The notes beneath the pieces were generated by a model that saw only the letters and a program-made list of their open reading frames with translations, was not told the DNA's origin and did no database searches. The translations under genes and the position numbers were made by a program. This document shows, piece after piece, positions 7,349-15,920 of a DNA stretch of 36,177 bases (the stretch's first letter is position 1; each line of letters starts with the position of its first letter). The stretch is from Deltaproteobacteria bacterium (GTDB taxonomy: Bacteria > Desulfobacterota > Deferrimicrobia > J040): positions 2,525 to 38,701 of the forward strand of contig WVXK01000027.1 of NCBI GenBank assembly GCA_011773515.1. The letters are read 5' to 3'.

Positions 7349-8672
7349 AAAAATTGTCATAGCACTAGCAATTTTTATCGTATTCGTGGTCGGTTTAGGA
7401 GGCGGATATTTTTTCACCGTCAAGTTTCTCCATAGATCCCCCCATGTGGAAACGATGGATACTACCATGGGGGGGACAAAAGAGGCAAAAGCTGAAGAAC
7501 AGCTCTATACCTGTCCCATGCACCCCTTCATCATCACCGAGGAGCCGGGTTCCTGCCCCATCTGCGGAATGACCCTCGTCGCGGTAAAGGGCGGCGGCGA
7601 AGGCATGGAGGACGAGAATGCGATAAGAATCGACCCTGTGGTGAGGCAGAACATGGGAGTGAGGACGGGCGTTGCTAAGCGGGGTCAGCTCAAAAAAATC
7701 ATAAGGACCGTCGGCATGGTTACTTACGACGAGACGAAGATCTCCACGGTGAACACGAAGATTGCGGGATGGATCGAAAACCTCTTCGTTGACAAAACGG
7801 GACAGTTCGTGAAAGCCGGAGAGCCTCTTCTCGAGATTTACAGCCCTGAACTCGTCTCCGCCCAAAAGGAGCTTTTGATCGCAGCCAGACATTATGAGGA
7901 GGTCAAAACGAGCCCCTACGAAGAAGTTGTAGAGAGGGCCGAAACCCTGATCGAAGCGTCGAAAGACAGGCTCCGACTCTGGGATATTACGGACAAAGAG
8001 CTCCTTGCCCTGGAGCGGAGCGGAAACGTCAAGAAAACGCTGACCATCTACTCACCGAATTCAGGTGTGGTCATCGGCAAAAAGGCTTTCCTCGGGACGC
8101 ATGTCATGCCCGGAGCAGAACTATTCCGTGTAGCGGACATATCCAATGTCTGGATCGACGCTGATATATACGAGTTCGAACTTTCCTGGGTAAAGACCGG
8201 GCAGCGAGCAAACGTGATCCTCGATTACATTCCGGGAAAGACATTCACGGGAAAGGTGTCTTACATCTACCCGTACCTTGAAGCGGAAACGAAGACAATC
8301 AAGGTAAGAATAGAGATGCCAAATCCCAGATTTTTCTTGAAGCCTGACATGTATGCCCACGTGGAATTGGAGTCAAAACTCGGCGACCAGGCACTGTTGA
8401 TACCTTCAGAGGCAGTGTTGAGAACGGGAGTCAAGAATATCGTGTTCGTGGAAAAAACAGAGGGCAAATTCGTTCCCCGGAACGTTACGCTCGGTGTCGA
8501 AACGGGGAACGGGACAGTTCAGATACTCGAAGGAATAGAAGAAAACGAAAAGATCGTCCTTTCGGGCCAGTTCATGCTCGACTCCGAAAGCTCGATTCGC
8601 GAGGCCATAAGGAAGATGACGGCAGGTGGCGGAGAAGGTTCGCCGAAAGGGAAGGAACATTTAGGGCATTAG
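7341..8672 (+). CDS. cusB: RND efflux periplasmic adaptor with heavy-metal-binding domain (CusB-like)
   Basis: The 443-aa membrane-fusion protein links the inner-membrane pump to the outer-membrane duct. It has an N-terminal membrane anchor (residues 4-29). A small heavy-metal-binding domain follows, with Cys58-Pro-Met-His61 and Cys72-x2-Cys75-Gly-Met, a CPMHP/CPICGM pattern common in copper and silver adaptors. A barrel-sandwich/lipoyl-like domain comes next (IAGWIENLFVDKTGQFVKAG), then a beta-barrel region (VWIDADIYEFELSWVKTG). ATG 7341 overlaps the end of the TolC gene and has GAGG at 7331-7334; the longer open frame from 7242 lies inside that gene and is rejected. Confidence 0.9.
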   Translation: MSRKIVIALAIFIVFVVGLGGGYFFTVKFLHRSPHVETMDTTMGGTKEAKAEEQLYTCPMHPFIITEEPGSCPICGMTLVAVKGGGEGMEDENAIRIDPVVRQNMGVRTGVAKRGQLKKIIRTVGMVTYDETKISTVNTKIAGWIENLFVDKTGQFVKAGEPLLEIYSPELVSAQKELLIAARHYEEVKTSPYEEVVERAETLIEASKDRLRLWDITDKELLALERSGNVKKTLTIYSPNSGVVIGKKAFLGTHVMPGAELFRVADISNVWIDADIYEFELSWVKTGQRANVILDYIPGKTFTGKVSYIYPYLEAETKTIKVRIEMPNPRFFLKPDMYAHVELESKLGDQALLIPSEAVLRTGVKNIVFVEKTEGKFVPRNVTLGVETGNGTVQILEGIEENEKIVLSGQFMLDSESSIREAIRKMTAGGGEGSPKGKEHLGH

Positions 8673-8714
8673 GTCTTAACGGGTGGCAAAACTTGTAAAC
8701 AGAGGTTAGGGTAA

Positions 8715-11700
8715 ATGCTGAAAAAGATCATCGAAGCATCTCTGAATAACCGGTTTATGGTCCTGCTCGCTGCGCTCTTTCTGGCGGGCTGGGGCGCCTA
8801 CGCCATGATGAACATACCCCTCGATGCGATCCCCGACCTTTCTGACGTTCAGGTGATCATCTTCACCGAGTACCCCGGCCAGGGTCCCCAAATCGTTGAG
8901 GACCAGGTGACCTATCCTCTCACGACGTCCATGCTCGCCGTTCCCAAGGCAAAGGTGGTGAGGGGATATTCCTTCTTCGGTTTTTCCTTCGTCTACATAA
9001 TTTTCGAGGACGGGACGGACATCTACTGGGCCCGGAGCAGGGTCCTCGAGTACATCAACTATGTATCGAACCGCCTGCCGAGGGGCGTGGTTCCCACCCT
9101 GGGCCCAGACGCAACCGGTGTTGGCTGGGTTTACGAGTATGTTCTGGAAGATACCTCGGGAAGACACGACCTTGCCCAGCTCAGGTCCATCCAGGACTGG
9201 TTCTTGAAGTACGAACTGGCGAGCGTCCCCGGCGTGTCGGAGGTGGCGAGCATCGGCGGATTCGTGAAGCAGTACCAGGTTGTGGTAGATCCGAACAAGC
9301 TTGCTGCCTATAACATTCCCCTGCGGCATGTAAGGATGTCGATTCAGCGGAGCAACAACGACGTCGGGGGAAGGCTGGTGGAGATGGGCGAGACGGAGTT
9401 CATGGTGAGGGGCCTCGGCTACATAGAGGGTCTCGGAGACATTCGGGACATCCCTCTCGGGACGTCGAGGGGAACCCCTGTCTATATTCGGGATGTTGCC
9501 GAAGTGCGCCTAGGCCCGGAACTGCGGAGGGGCATTGCTGACTTGGATGGCCAGGGTGATGTGGCCGGCGGCGTCATCGTCATGCGCTTCGGCGAGAATG
9601 CCCTGAAAACGATCGATAACGTGAAACGGAAGCTGGAGGATCTGGAAAAATCGCTTCCCGAAGGGATCAGGATCAAACCCGTCTATGACAGATCGGATTT
9701 GATCGTACGGGCGGTGAAAAACCTGAGGGATAAGCTGATCGAGGAAAGCGCCGTCGTCGCCCTCGTTTCGATAATCTTTCTGCTCCATTTCAGGAGCGCC
9801 CTCGTGGCAATCATCACCCTTCCCCTGGCCATACTCGTGTCATTCATCATCATGTTCTACCAGGGCATTAACGCCAACATCATGTCACTCGGCGGTATCG
9901 CCATCGCCATCGGGGCAATGGTGGATGCCGCTATCATCATGGTGGAGAACATGCACAAGCACCAGGAGCATTTTCCGGATAAGAACGTATGGACCAATGT
10001 CCTGGAGTCGACGAAGGAGGTGGGCCCTGCCCTCTTCTACTCCCTGCTCGTCATAACGGTTTCCTTTTTGCCGGTTTTTTCCCTCGAGGCCCAGGAGGGA
10101 AGGCTCTTCAAGCCGCTCGCTTTCACCAAAACCTACGCTATGGCGGCGGCGGCGTTCCTTGCCATAACGCTCCAGCCGGTTCTCATGGGATATTTCATCC
10201 GCGGCAAGATTCCCCCGGAGGAGAAGAACCCCGTCAACAGGCTCCTGATCAGAATCTATCACCCCGTGGTGGATTTTGTCGTCAAGTACAGGAAGACAAC
10301 GATCATACTGAACATCATCCTGATGCTCAGCATCGCCGTGCCGGTTGCGAAGATCGGTTCGGAGTTCATGCCCCCGCTCTACGAGGGGGACCTCCTGTAC
10401 ATGCCCACCACGTTTCCCGGCATTTCCGTCACGAAGGCGAAAGAGCTCCTCCAGCAGACGGACAGGATCATAAAAACGTTTCCGGAGGTGGATACCGTCT
10501 TCGGAAAGATAGGCCGGGCAGAAACCGCCACGGACCCTGCACCTCTTTCGATGATCGAGACCACGATAATGCTCAAACCCGAGAAAGATTGGAGACCGGG
10601 AATGACGCCGGACAAGCTCATCGAAGAGCTGGACAGGGCGATCCAGTTCCCGGGTCTGACGAATGCGTGGACGATGCCCATAAAAACGCGGATCGATATG
10701 CTTTCCACGGGTATCAAGACGCCTGTGGGGATCAAGATAATGGGCGATGACCTGGATACGCTCGTTTCTATCGGAGAGCAGATCGAGGCCACCGTCAGGG
10801 AGGTCCCGGGAACACTCTCGGCTTTCGCAGAGCGGATCACGGGAGGTAATTACATCGACTTTCATATCGACAGGAAAGCTGCGGCCAGGTATGGCCTTAC
10901 GGTGGGAGATATTCAGGATGTGATCATGAGCGCTGTCGGCGGCATGAATGTCACCTTTACCGTCGAAGGGCTCGAACGGTATCCGGTAAACGTGAGATAC
11001 CCGGAGGATTTGAGGCAGGACGTGGAAAAATTGAATAGAGTCCTCGTATCGACTCCCGCCGGGCAGCAGATTCCACTCGCCCAGCTTGCCCACCTGAAAA
11101 TCAAAAAAGGGGCGGCCAACATCAAGAGCGAAAACGCGAGGAGAACGGTATGGGTATACGTTGATATTCGCGGAATCGACGTGGGAACCTACGTGAAGAA
11201 TGCGATGAAGAAAGTTTCGGAAAAGGTCAAGCTCCCCGCCGGCTACAACATCATCTGGAGCGGCCAGTTCGAATACATGCAGAGAGTGAGGCAGAGGCTC
11301 ATGCTTGTCATCCCGCTGACGCTCTTTATCGTCTTTCTCATCATATACCTGAACACGAGATCGTTCCTCAAGACGGGCATCATCATGCTCACGGTACCAA
11401 TATCTCTCGTGGGTGCATTCTGGACTCTTTACGTCCTCGGGTATCACCTGTCGATAGCGGTCTGGGTGGGAATCATAGCCCTGGCGGGACTCAGCGCGGA
11501 AACGGGCGTCGTCATGCTCCTCTACCTCGACCTCGCCTATGAGGACTGGCAGAGAAGGGGGATAATGAGGACCAGGGTGGACCTTCTCGACTCCATACAC
11601 CACGGCGCGGTGAAGAGGATCAGGCCGAAGATCATGACGGTGGTGATGATAATCGGTGGCCTGATCCCCATCATGTGGAGCCACGGTGCGGGTGCCGACA

Positions 11701-11837
11701 CGATGAAGAGGATCGCGGCTCCCATGATCGGCGGCGTCGTCACCTCCGCCCTGATGGAGCTCGTCCTCTATCCCGTGATCTATTACATCTGGAAAGTCCG
11801 GTATGTGAAGGAGGAAGGCCCGGCAACCGACTCCTGA
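8715..11837 (+). CDS. cusA: Cu(I)/Ag(I) RND efflux pump (CusA-like)
   Basis: The 1040-aa inner-membrane RND transporter is the proton-driven motor of the tripartite pump. It has the usual two sets of membrane helices flanking two large periplasmic loops. The TM4 motif GAMVDAAIIMVEN carries Asp404 and Glu411 for proton relay. Met563 (LLYMP), Met613 (PLSMIE) and Met662 (IDMLSTG) have exactly the 50- and 49-residue spacing of the E. coli CusA triad Met573/Met623/Met672. This favours copper(I) or silver(I) over the zinc/cobalt exported by CzcA. The length is normal. It follows the adaptor gene after 42 bases and probably ends the operon. Confidence 0.93.
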   Translation: MLKKIIEASLNNRFMVLLAALFLAGWGAYAMMNIPLDAIPDLSDVQVIIFTEYPGQGPQIVEDQVTYPLTTSMLAVPKAKVVRGYSFFGFSFVYIIFEDGTDIYWARSRVLEYINYVSNRLPRGVVPTLGPDATGVGWVYEYVLEDTSGRHDLAQLRSIQDWFLKYELASVPGVSEVASIGGFVKQYQVVVDPNKLAAYNIPLRHVRMSIQRSNNDVGGRLVEMGETEFMVRGLGYIEGLGDIRDIPLGTSRGTPVYIRDVAEVRLGPELRRGIADLDGQGDVAGGVIVMRFGENALKTIDNVKRKLEDLEKSLPEGIRIKPVYDRSDLIVRAVKNLRDKLIEESAVVALVSIIFLLHFRSALVAIITLPLAILVSFIIMFYQGINANIMSLGGIAIAIGAMVDAAIIMVENMHKHQEHFPDKNVWTNVLESTKEVGPALFYSLLVITVSFLPVFSLEAQEGRLFKPLAFTKTYAMAAAAFLAITLQPVLMGYFIRGKIPPEEKNPVNRLLIRIYHPVVDFVVKYRKTTIILNIILMLSIAVPVAKIGSEFMPPLYEGDLLYMPTTFPGISVTKAKELLQQTDRIIKTFPEVDTVFGKIGRAETATDPAPLSMIETTIMLKPEKDWRPGMTPDKLIEELDRAIQFPGLTNAWTMPIKTRIDMLSTGIKTPVGIKIMGDDLDTLVSIGEQIEATVREVPGTLSAFAERITGGNYIDFHIDRKAAARYGLTVGDIQDVIMSAVGGMNVTFTVEGLERYPVNVRYPEDLRQDVEKLNRVLVSTPAGQQIPLAQLAHLKIKKGAANIKSENARRTVWVYVDIRGIDVGTYVKNAMKKVSEKVKLPAGYNIIWSGQFEYMQRVRQRLMLVIPLTLFIVFLIIYLNTRSFLKTGIIMLTVPISLVGAFWTLYVLGYHLSIAVWVGIIALAGLSAETGVVMLLYLDLAYEDWQRRGIMRTRVDLLDSIHHGAVKRIRPKIMTVVMIIGGLIPIMWSHGAGADTMKRIAAPMIGGVVTSALMELVLYPVIYYIWKVRYVKEEGPATDS

Positions 11838-11947
11838 TAAGAGGCAGGGCCACGGCCCACAGCACCAAAGCCCTTGGGACGGACAGGGGGGTGATCCGGC
11901 GATCTCCTCTTCTCTGATGGGGATGCTTCTCACGGGCGCCTTTTCCT

Positions 11948-11976
11948 TTGAACCGTGCAGGCAATTCCTATACAAT
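11948..11976 (+). promoter_or_regulatory. Possible sigma70 promoter before the FAD oxidoreductase
   Basis: TTGAAC at 11948-11953 and TACAAT at 11971-11976 are 17 bases apart, in the 214-base gap after cusA. The -10 matches five of six consensus bases and the -35 four. Transcription would begin near 11983, about 70 bases before the start codon. Confidence 0.4.
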
Positions 11977-12051
11977 CTGGAAAGAAGACGTTTCACATCC
12001 GTTCCCTGTGTAAGCACGCAGCAGGTTGACCGTGATTTCGGTGGTTGCGGA

Positions 12052-13179
12052 ATGGGAAAACACCTTGTTCTTGTCGGTGGCGGCCACGCCCACATGACGG
12101 TACTTGCCGGCCTCGGAAGATTTATCGCAAGGGGCCGCAGAGCGACCCTTATCAGCACTTCCCCTTTCCACTACTACTCGGGTATGGGCCCCGGAATGCT
12201 CTCGGGAATCTACCGGCCGCAGGAGCTGCGCTTCCACGTAAAAAAGATGGTGGAGGACCGGGGTGGGACCTTTCTAAAGGACCGCGTTACGGCTGTTATT
12301 CCGCAGCGGCGAACCCTGCAGCTGCGCTCGGGGAAAGAGGTTGGCTACGACGTGGTCTCCTTCAACACGGGCAGCGAGGTCCCGGGAGATATCGTAACGG
12401 ACAACCCGGAGTGCCTGTTCCCCGTCAAGCCGATCGAGAACCTGCTGAAAGCGCGGGCGAAGGTAATCGAGATGGCGAAGCGGGGCGGAGTCGATGCAGC
12501 CGTTATAGGCGGCGGTGCCGCGGGTGTGGAGATTTCGGCAAATCTCTGGCGCCTCATAAGAGACAGCGGCGGCGAGGCCCGGATATCGCTGATAGAAGGG
12601 GGTAGCGTCCTGTCGGGTTTTTCGGAAAAGGCGCAGGATGTGGCGAGAAACATCCTCACGGGAAAGGGCGTGACCCTCATCGAGGGGATACGGGTGCGGT
12701 CTGTAATGAAAAACGGGGTCCACCTTGGAAGCGGCGAGACGATAAAGAGCGACATCGTCTTTGCCGCTGTGGGCGTTAAGCCGTCCCCCATCTTTGCCGA
12801 CTCGGGACTTTCAACGGGCCCAGACGGTGGCCTCCTGGTGAACCGGTTCCTGCAGTGCGTGGACCATCCTGAAATATTCGGCGGTGGCGACTGCATAACC
12901 ATCGACGGCATTCCCCTGAGAAGGGTGGGCGTCTACGCGGTCAGGCAAAACCCCGTACTCTACCGAAACCTGCACGCCGCGCTCGCAGGTGACCCGCTCA
13001 GACCCTTTGACCCCGGCGGCCCGTACCTGCTCATTCTGAACATGGGTGACGGACGGGGCATATTCTGGAAGGGGGGGGTGGTCTTCGACGGGAGGCTGGC
13101 ATTTGCCGTCAAAGACTACATAGACAGGCGTTTCATGAAAAAATTTCAGGTTTCCGGGGAGTTGCGCCAGCCGGTATGA
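12052..13179 (+). CDS. FAD-dependent pyridine nucleotide oxidoreductase of the SelD-associated type
   Basis: This is a 375-aa NDH-2-like flavoprotein. The N-terminal FAD motif is LVGGGHAH (7-14), with His after the third glycine. A second dinucleotide-binding fold starts at AVIGGGAAGVE, and the FAD-ribityl motif is GGGDC. The segment HYYSGMGPGMLSGIY (about 43-57) is characteristic of the proteins that are often fused N-terminally to selenophosphate synthetase SelD (TIGR03169, from memory). Here it stands alone, with a tRNA-Sec gene about 4 kb away. Substrate and acceptor are unknown. ATG 12052 was preferred to 11917 because the extra 45 residues do not resemble the family. The stop is UGA, and the frame continues open into the next gene (see findings). 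Confidence 0.8.
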   Translation: MGKHLVLVGGGHAHMTVLAGLGRFIARGRRATLISTSPFHYYSGMGPGMLSGIYRPQELRFHVKKMVEDRGGTFLKDRVTAVIPQRRTLQLRSGKEVGYDVVSFNTGSEVPGDIVTDNPECLFPVKPIENLLKARAKVIEMAKRGGVDAAVIGGGAAGVEISANLWRLIRDSGGEARISLIEGGSVLSGFSEKAQDVARNILTGKGVTLIEGIRVRSVMKNGVHLGSGETIKSDIVFAAVGVKPSPIFADSGLSTGPDGGLLVNRFLQCVDHPEIFGGGDCITIDGIPLRRVGVYAVRQNPVLYRNLHAALAGDPLRPFDPGGPYLLILNMGDGRGIFWKGGVVFDGRLAFAVKDYIDRRFMKKFQVSGELRQPV

Positions 13180-13206
13180 TACGCTGCGGATAAAAGGAGG
13201 GCGATA

Positions 13207-13524
13207 GTGGGCATATCCCGCATCTTCAGAAAGGTGCCGGCGGAGCCAGGGGACGGGGTGATGGAAGGGGGCGTGTCGGTCGGCGAGGCTCTGGCGTGGA
13301 CCGAAGGCAGGAAGCTGCGGGAGGCCCTGGAATTACCCCTCTCTCTCGAAGCGATCTCGCATGACCGGTACGTGGAAATGTCCCGGCTGGTGATAGACGA
13401 GGGAGCGAAGAGGGTTTTCGGAATGTTATCAAAAGAGGAAAAAAAGCACCTCGAGAAGCCAACGGACCTCTTCGACGACGAATTGTCAGGGGAGACGCCC
13501 GGGACAGGGGACAGGAGGGGGTAA
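13207..13524 (+). CDS. Small hypothetical protein
   Basis: This unrecognised 105-aa soluble protein has no signal peptide, Cys pair or obvious fold. The centre is helical and leucine-rich (about 38-55), the second half is charged (SKEEKKHLEKP), and the tail is low-complexity. It starts at GTG 13207, seven bases after the strong GGAGG at 13196-13200. It lies in the same frame as the upstream oxidoreductase, ten codons after that gene's UGA stop, and 19 bases before the CDF transporter, so the three are probably cotranscribed. Confidence 0.6.
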   Translation: MGISRIFRKVPAEPGDGVMEGGVSVGEALAWTEGRKLREALELPLSLEAISHDRYVEMSRLVIDEGAKRVFGMLSKEEKKHLEKPTDLFDDELSGETPGTGDRRG

Positions 13525-13543
13525 GGAGGGATCTGCAAAAAAC

Positions 13544-14503
13544 ATGGCGGGAAGTCATCACGGTTCGAAAAAGGTCGTCTACGCCGCTCTGATCGGCAAC
13601 GGGTGTATTGCGATTTTAAAGTTTGCCGTGGCTCTTTTGTCGGGAAGCTCGGCGCTCCTTGCCGAGACGTTCCACTCGGTTGCCGACACGGGCAATCAGC
13701 TCCTTCTTCTGTTCGGGATGAAAAGGAGCGAGAGGCCGCCTGACGAGAAACATCCATTCGGTTACGGGAAGGCCCAGTATTTCTGGTCTTTCGTCGTTGC
13801 AAACATGCTCTTCATGGTCGGGGCGGTGGCGGCGGTGTACGAGGGTTTCAGCAAGATACGGCATCCCCACCCCCTCGAACGGACGCACCTGATATACCTG
13901 GTTCTCGGTATATCCATTGCCATAGAAGGAGTTTCCTTCACCGTCGCTGCCAGGGAGTTCTTCAAAAAGAAGGTCCACAAAAGCATATGGAGGGAGCTGA
14001 AGGAGTCGAAGGATGCAAACCTGATCGTCGTCCTCATGGAGGACAGCGCCGCCATGGTGGGCCTTCTCATCGCCCTTTTCGGTACGCTTTTGGTTCAGGT
14101 CACCGGAAATCCTCTGATAGACGGGATTGCGTCCATCCTCATCGGCTTCGTCCTGGCCCTCGTTGCCCTCTTTCTGGCGAACGAGGTCCGCAAACTCCTG
14201 ATAGGGGAGAGCGCCAGCGAAGTGCACCTGAACCTCATCAGGAAAGCCGTGGAGAGCTTTCCTGAGGTACAGTCGATCGGAAACATATCCACCATGCACA
14301 TGGGCCCCGAGAACATTCTCCTGGCGATAGACGCAGACTTTCAGGACAATATTTCCGCAAGCGATCTGGAAGCGGTGATAGACAGGATGGAACAAAAGAT
14401 AAGGGAAAAAGTCCCGGAAGTGAAGCAGATATTTATCGAAGCCGAAGGCGTGGAGGGATATCAGGTATCCGTAAAGGAGAACAAAAACTCACCTGATCAA
14501 TAA
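13544..14503 (+). CDS. Cation diffusion facilitator, ZnT9-like subgroup
   Basis: The 319-aa inner-membrane metal/proton antiporter of the CDF family exports Zn2+ or a similar divalent cation. TM2 carries the binding pair His44-x3-Asp48 (FHSVADTGNQ). KHPFGYGKAQYF (70-80) is the typical cytoplasmic loop. TM5 has MEDSAAMVG with Glu166-Asp167 where other CDFs have HxxxD; this pattern is typical of the eukaryotic SLC30A9/ZnT9 branch and its bacterial relatives. The C-terminal cytoplasmic CDF domain runs from about 215 to 300. The substrate is not certain because the metal site differs from YiiP. It is convergent with the following MscS gene. Confidence 0.88.
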   Translation: MAGSHHGSKKVVYAALIGNGCIAILKFAVALLSGSSALLAETFHSVADTGNQLLLLFGMKRSERPPDEKHPFGYGKAQYFWSFVVANMLFMVGAVAAVYEGFSKIRHPHPLERTHLIYLVLGISIAIEGVSFTVAAREFFKKKVHKSIWRELKESKDANLIVVLMEDSAAMVGLLIALFGTLLVQVTGNPLIDGIASILIGFVLALVALFLANEVRKLLIGESASEVHLNLIRKAVESFPEVQSIGNISTMHMGPENILLAIDADFQDNISASDLEAVIDRMEQKIREKVPEVKQIFIEAEGVEGYQVSVKENKNSPDQ

Positions 14504-14529
14504 ATCTATCGATACGTTGCGAAGACCTC

Positions 14530-15627
14530 CTAGGTCTCCTCCTCGTGTCCTTTTGCCTCCCCTTTTTCAAGTATCCGGAGCTCGAGCGGTTTGGCCGTGT
14601 CCAGATGGACGTCCCGCTGGGGGAATGCGATGACGATCCCCGCATCACGGAATCGGTCGTCGATCTGATAGCGGATGTCGCTTTCGATGTTCAAGCGGTC
14701 CGCCATGCTTGTCATACTGACCCAGAAGTGGAGGTTGAAAATGAGGGCGTTGTCGCCGAAATCGGAAAAACGCACGAAGGGCTCCGGGGTGGAGAGCACT
14801 CTTTCGTGGGCCCCGGCGATAGCCATCATGATGGCCGTAACCTCCCGGATGGGCGAGCCGTATACCACGCCCACCGTCACACCGGCCCTTATCATGCTGT
14901 CGGAAAGGGTCCAGTTCACGATGTTTTTCTCGAGAAAGCTGCTGTTGGGAACGAGTATCTGGATGTTGTCGGCAGTCCTTATGCGGGTGCACCTTGCCCC
15001 GATGTCCTCTATCGTGGCAAAGGTTCCCTCGATCTCGACCAGGTCCCCGATCCGTATCGGCTGCTCTGCCATGATGATGAAACCGCTGATGAAGTTGTTG
15101 ATCAGCGTCTGTGCCCCGAAACCGACGCCGATTGCCAAGGCGCCGCCCACGAAGGCGAAAGCGGTCAGGGGTATGTTGATGATGTCCAGCGCAAAGAGCA
15201 CGATCAGAAGGATCCCGGTATAGTAGAGAATCTTCTCGATCGATGCGGCCACGTTCGGCTTCAGCCGGGTGCGGGGGAGGATTTTTTTCCCGAAGAGCCC
15301 GACTGCTTTCTTGACGATGATTATCCCGAGGATGAGCGCGATGATGGCTCCGATCACCTTGCCGATCGTTACGGGGCTGTTCCCTATCGTGAAGAGCCGG
15401 AGGTTCCAGATACCCCGGGCTGTTTCCAGGCCCTCTTTCAAACCGCCCCACACTGCGTCGGGATCCTCCTGATCCGAAGGAGCTCGCGATGCCTTTGCGA
15501 TTGTACTGCCGGAACGCATGGAGACCGTGTGGGGGCGCACTGCTTCACCGGAGACCTCGGCGTGCGGAAAAGCGGCGAGAACCATGACCAAAAGAGTTAA
15601 AGTAGCAATTGAATAATTAATCTTCAT
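14530..15627 (-). CDS. MscS-family mechanosensitive channel with signal peptide
   Basis: This 365-aa small-conductance mechanosensitive channel releases solutes when membrane tension rises. It begins with a cleavable signal peptide (to about residue 25) and a polar periplasmic stretch, followed by three membrane helices. The pore helix is GGALAIGVGFGAQTLINNF (161-179), and the cytoplasmic beta domain begins at IRIGDLVEIEG, as in MscS. A C-terminal alpha/beta domain ends the protein. It is divergent from a second MscS gene across 293 bases. Its stop lies near a short inverted repeat, AGACC at 14523-14527 and GGTCT at 14533-14537, shared with the end of the convergent CDF gene. Confidence 0.9.
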   Translation of the reverse strand: MKINYSIATLTLLVMVLAAFPHAEVSGEAVRPHTVSMRSGSTIAKASRAPSDQEDPDAVWGGLKEGLETARGIWNLRLFTIGNSPVTIGKVIGAIIALILGIIIVKKAVGLFGKKILPRTRLKPNVAASIEKILYYTGILLIVLFALDIINIPLTAFAFVGGALAIGVGFGAQTLINNFISGFIIMAEQPIRIGDLVEIEGTFATIEDIGARCTRIRTADNIQILVPNSSFLEKNIVNWTLSDSMIRAGVTVGVVYGSPIREVTAIMMAIAGAHERVLSTPEPFVRFSDFGDNALIFNLHFWVSMTSMADRLNIESDIRYQIDDRFRDAGIVIAFPQRDVHLDTAKPLELRILEKGEAKGHEEET

Positions 15628-15920
15628 TGTACTGTTAAATTTGTCTTTTTAACTTCTTTATAATGGATTCGTCTGCGCGGCGTTCGACCTTTTTTGAAAG
15701 ATCCTCTGCTGCGCTTCGCCATGTAAGAGATAGTACTACACTCTGCAGGATAACGACAAGTTCTTATCCTTTTCTTGCGGTACCGGGGTGGAAAGAAGGA
15801 TATTTTTTGAAAGAGGTTTTCTTTTCTTATAAGATTGAGGGTATCAAGCGATATCCGTCTGAAAGGCTGTTCGGACAGGATAATCTGGCATTGAAAGATT
15901 CAGCTCATGCGGAGGCTGAC
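15628..15920. other. Intergenic region between the divergent MscS genes
   Basis: This AT-richer stretch has no convincing gene; the frame open from 15663 has no family resemblance before 15921. An inverted repeat, GTTAAA at 15634-15639 and TTTAAC at 15648-15653, lies just upstream of the minus-strand MscS start and could be a regulator site. Confidence 0.4.
15807..15835 (+). promoter_or_regulatory. Possible promoter of the plus-strand MscS gene
   Basis: TTGAAA at 15807-15812 and TAAGAT at 15830-15835 are 17 bases apart. The -10 matches four of six consensus bases, so support is modest. The distance to the start codon at 15921 is about 80 bases. Confidence 0.3.

Noticed and set aside
11838-11880. 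GGGCC/GGCCC inverted repeat after cusA as a terminator
   Set aside because: The stem is short, the loop is two bases and no T run follows.
9885-12158. Minus-strand open frame of 757 codons opposite cusA
   Set aside because: It is antisense to a clear CusA gene, has a composition dominated by Arg/His/Asp, and shows no family resemblance; it is a codon-bias shadow.
14545-15600. Plus-strand open frame of 351 codons opposite the minus-strand MscS gene
   Set aside because: The MscS reading shows signal peptide, pore helix and beta domain; the opposite frame has none and is rich in Asp/His/Gly.
15663-15920. N-terminal extension of the plus-strand MscS frame
   Set aside because: It lacks family resemblance, and GGAGG sits correctly before ATG 15921.
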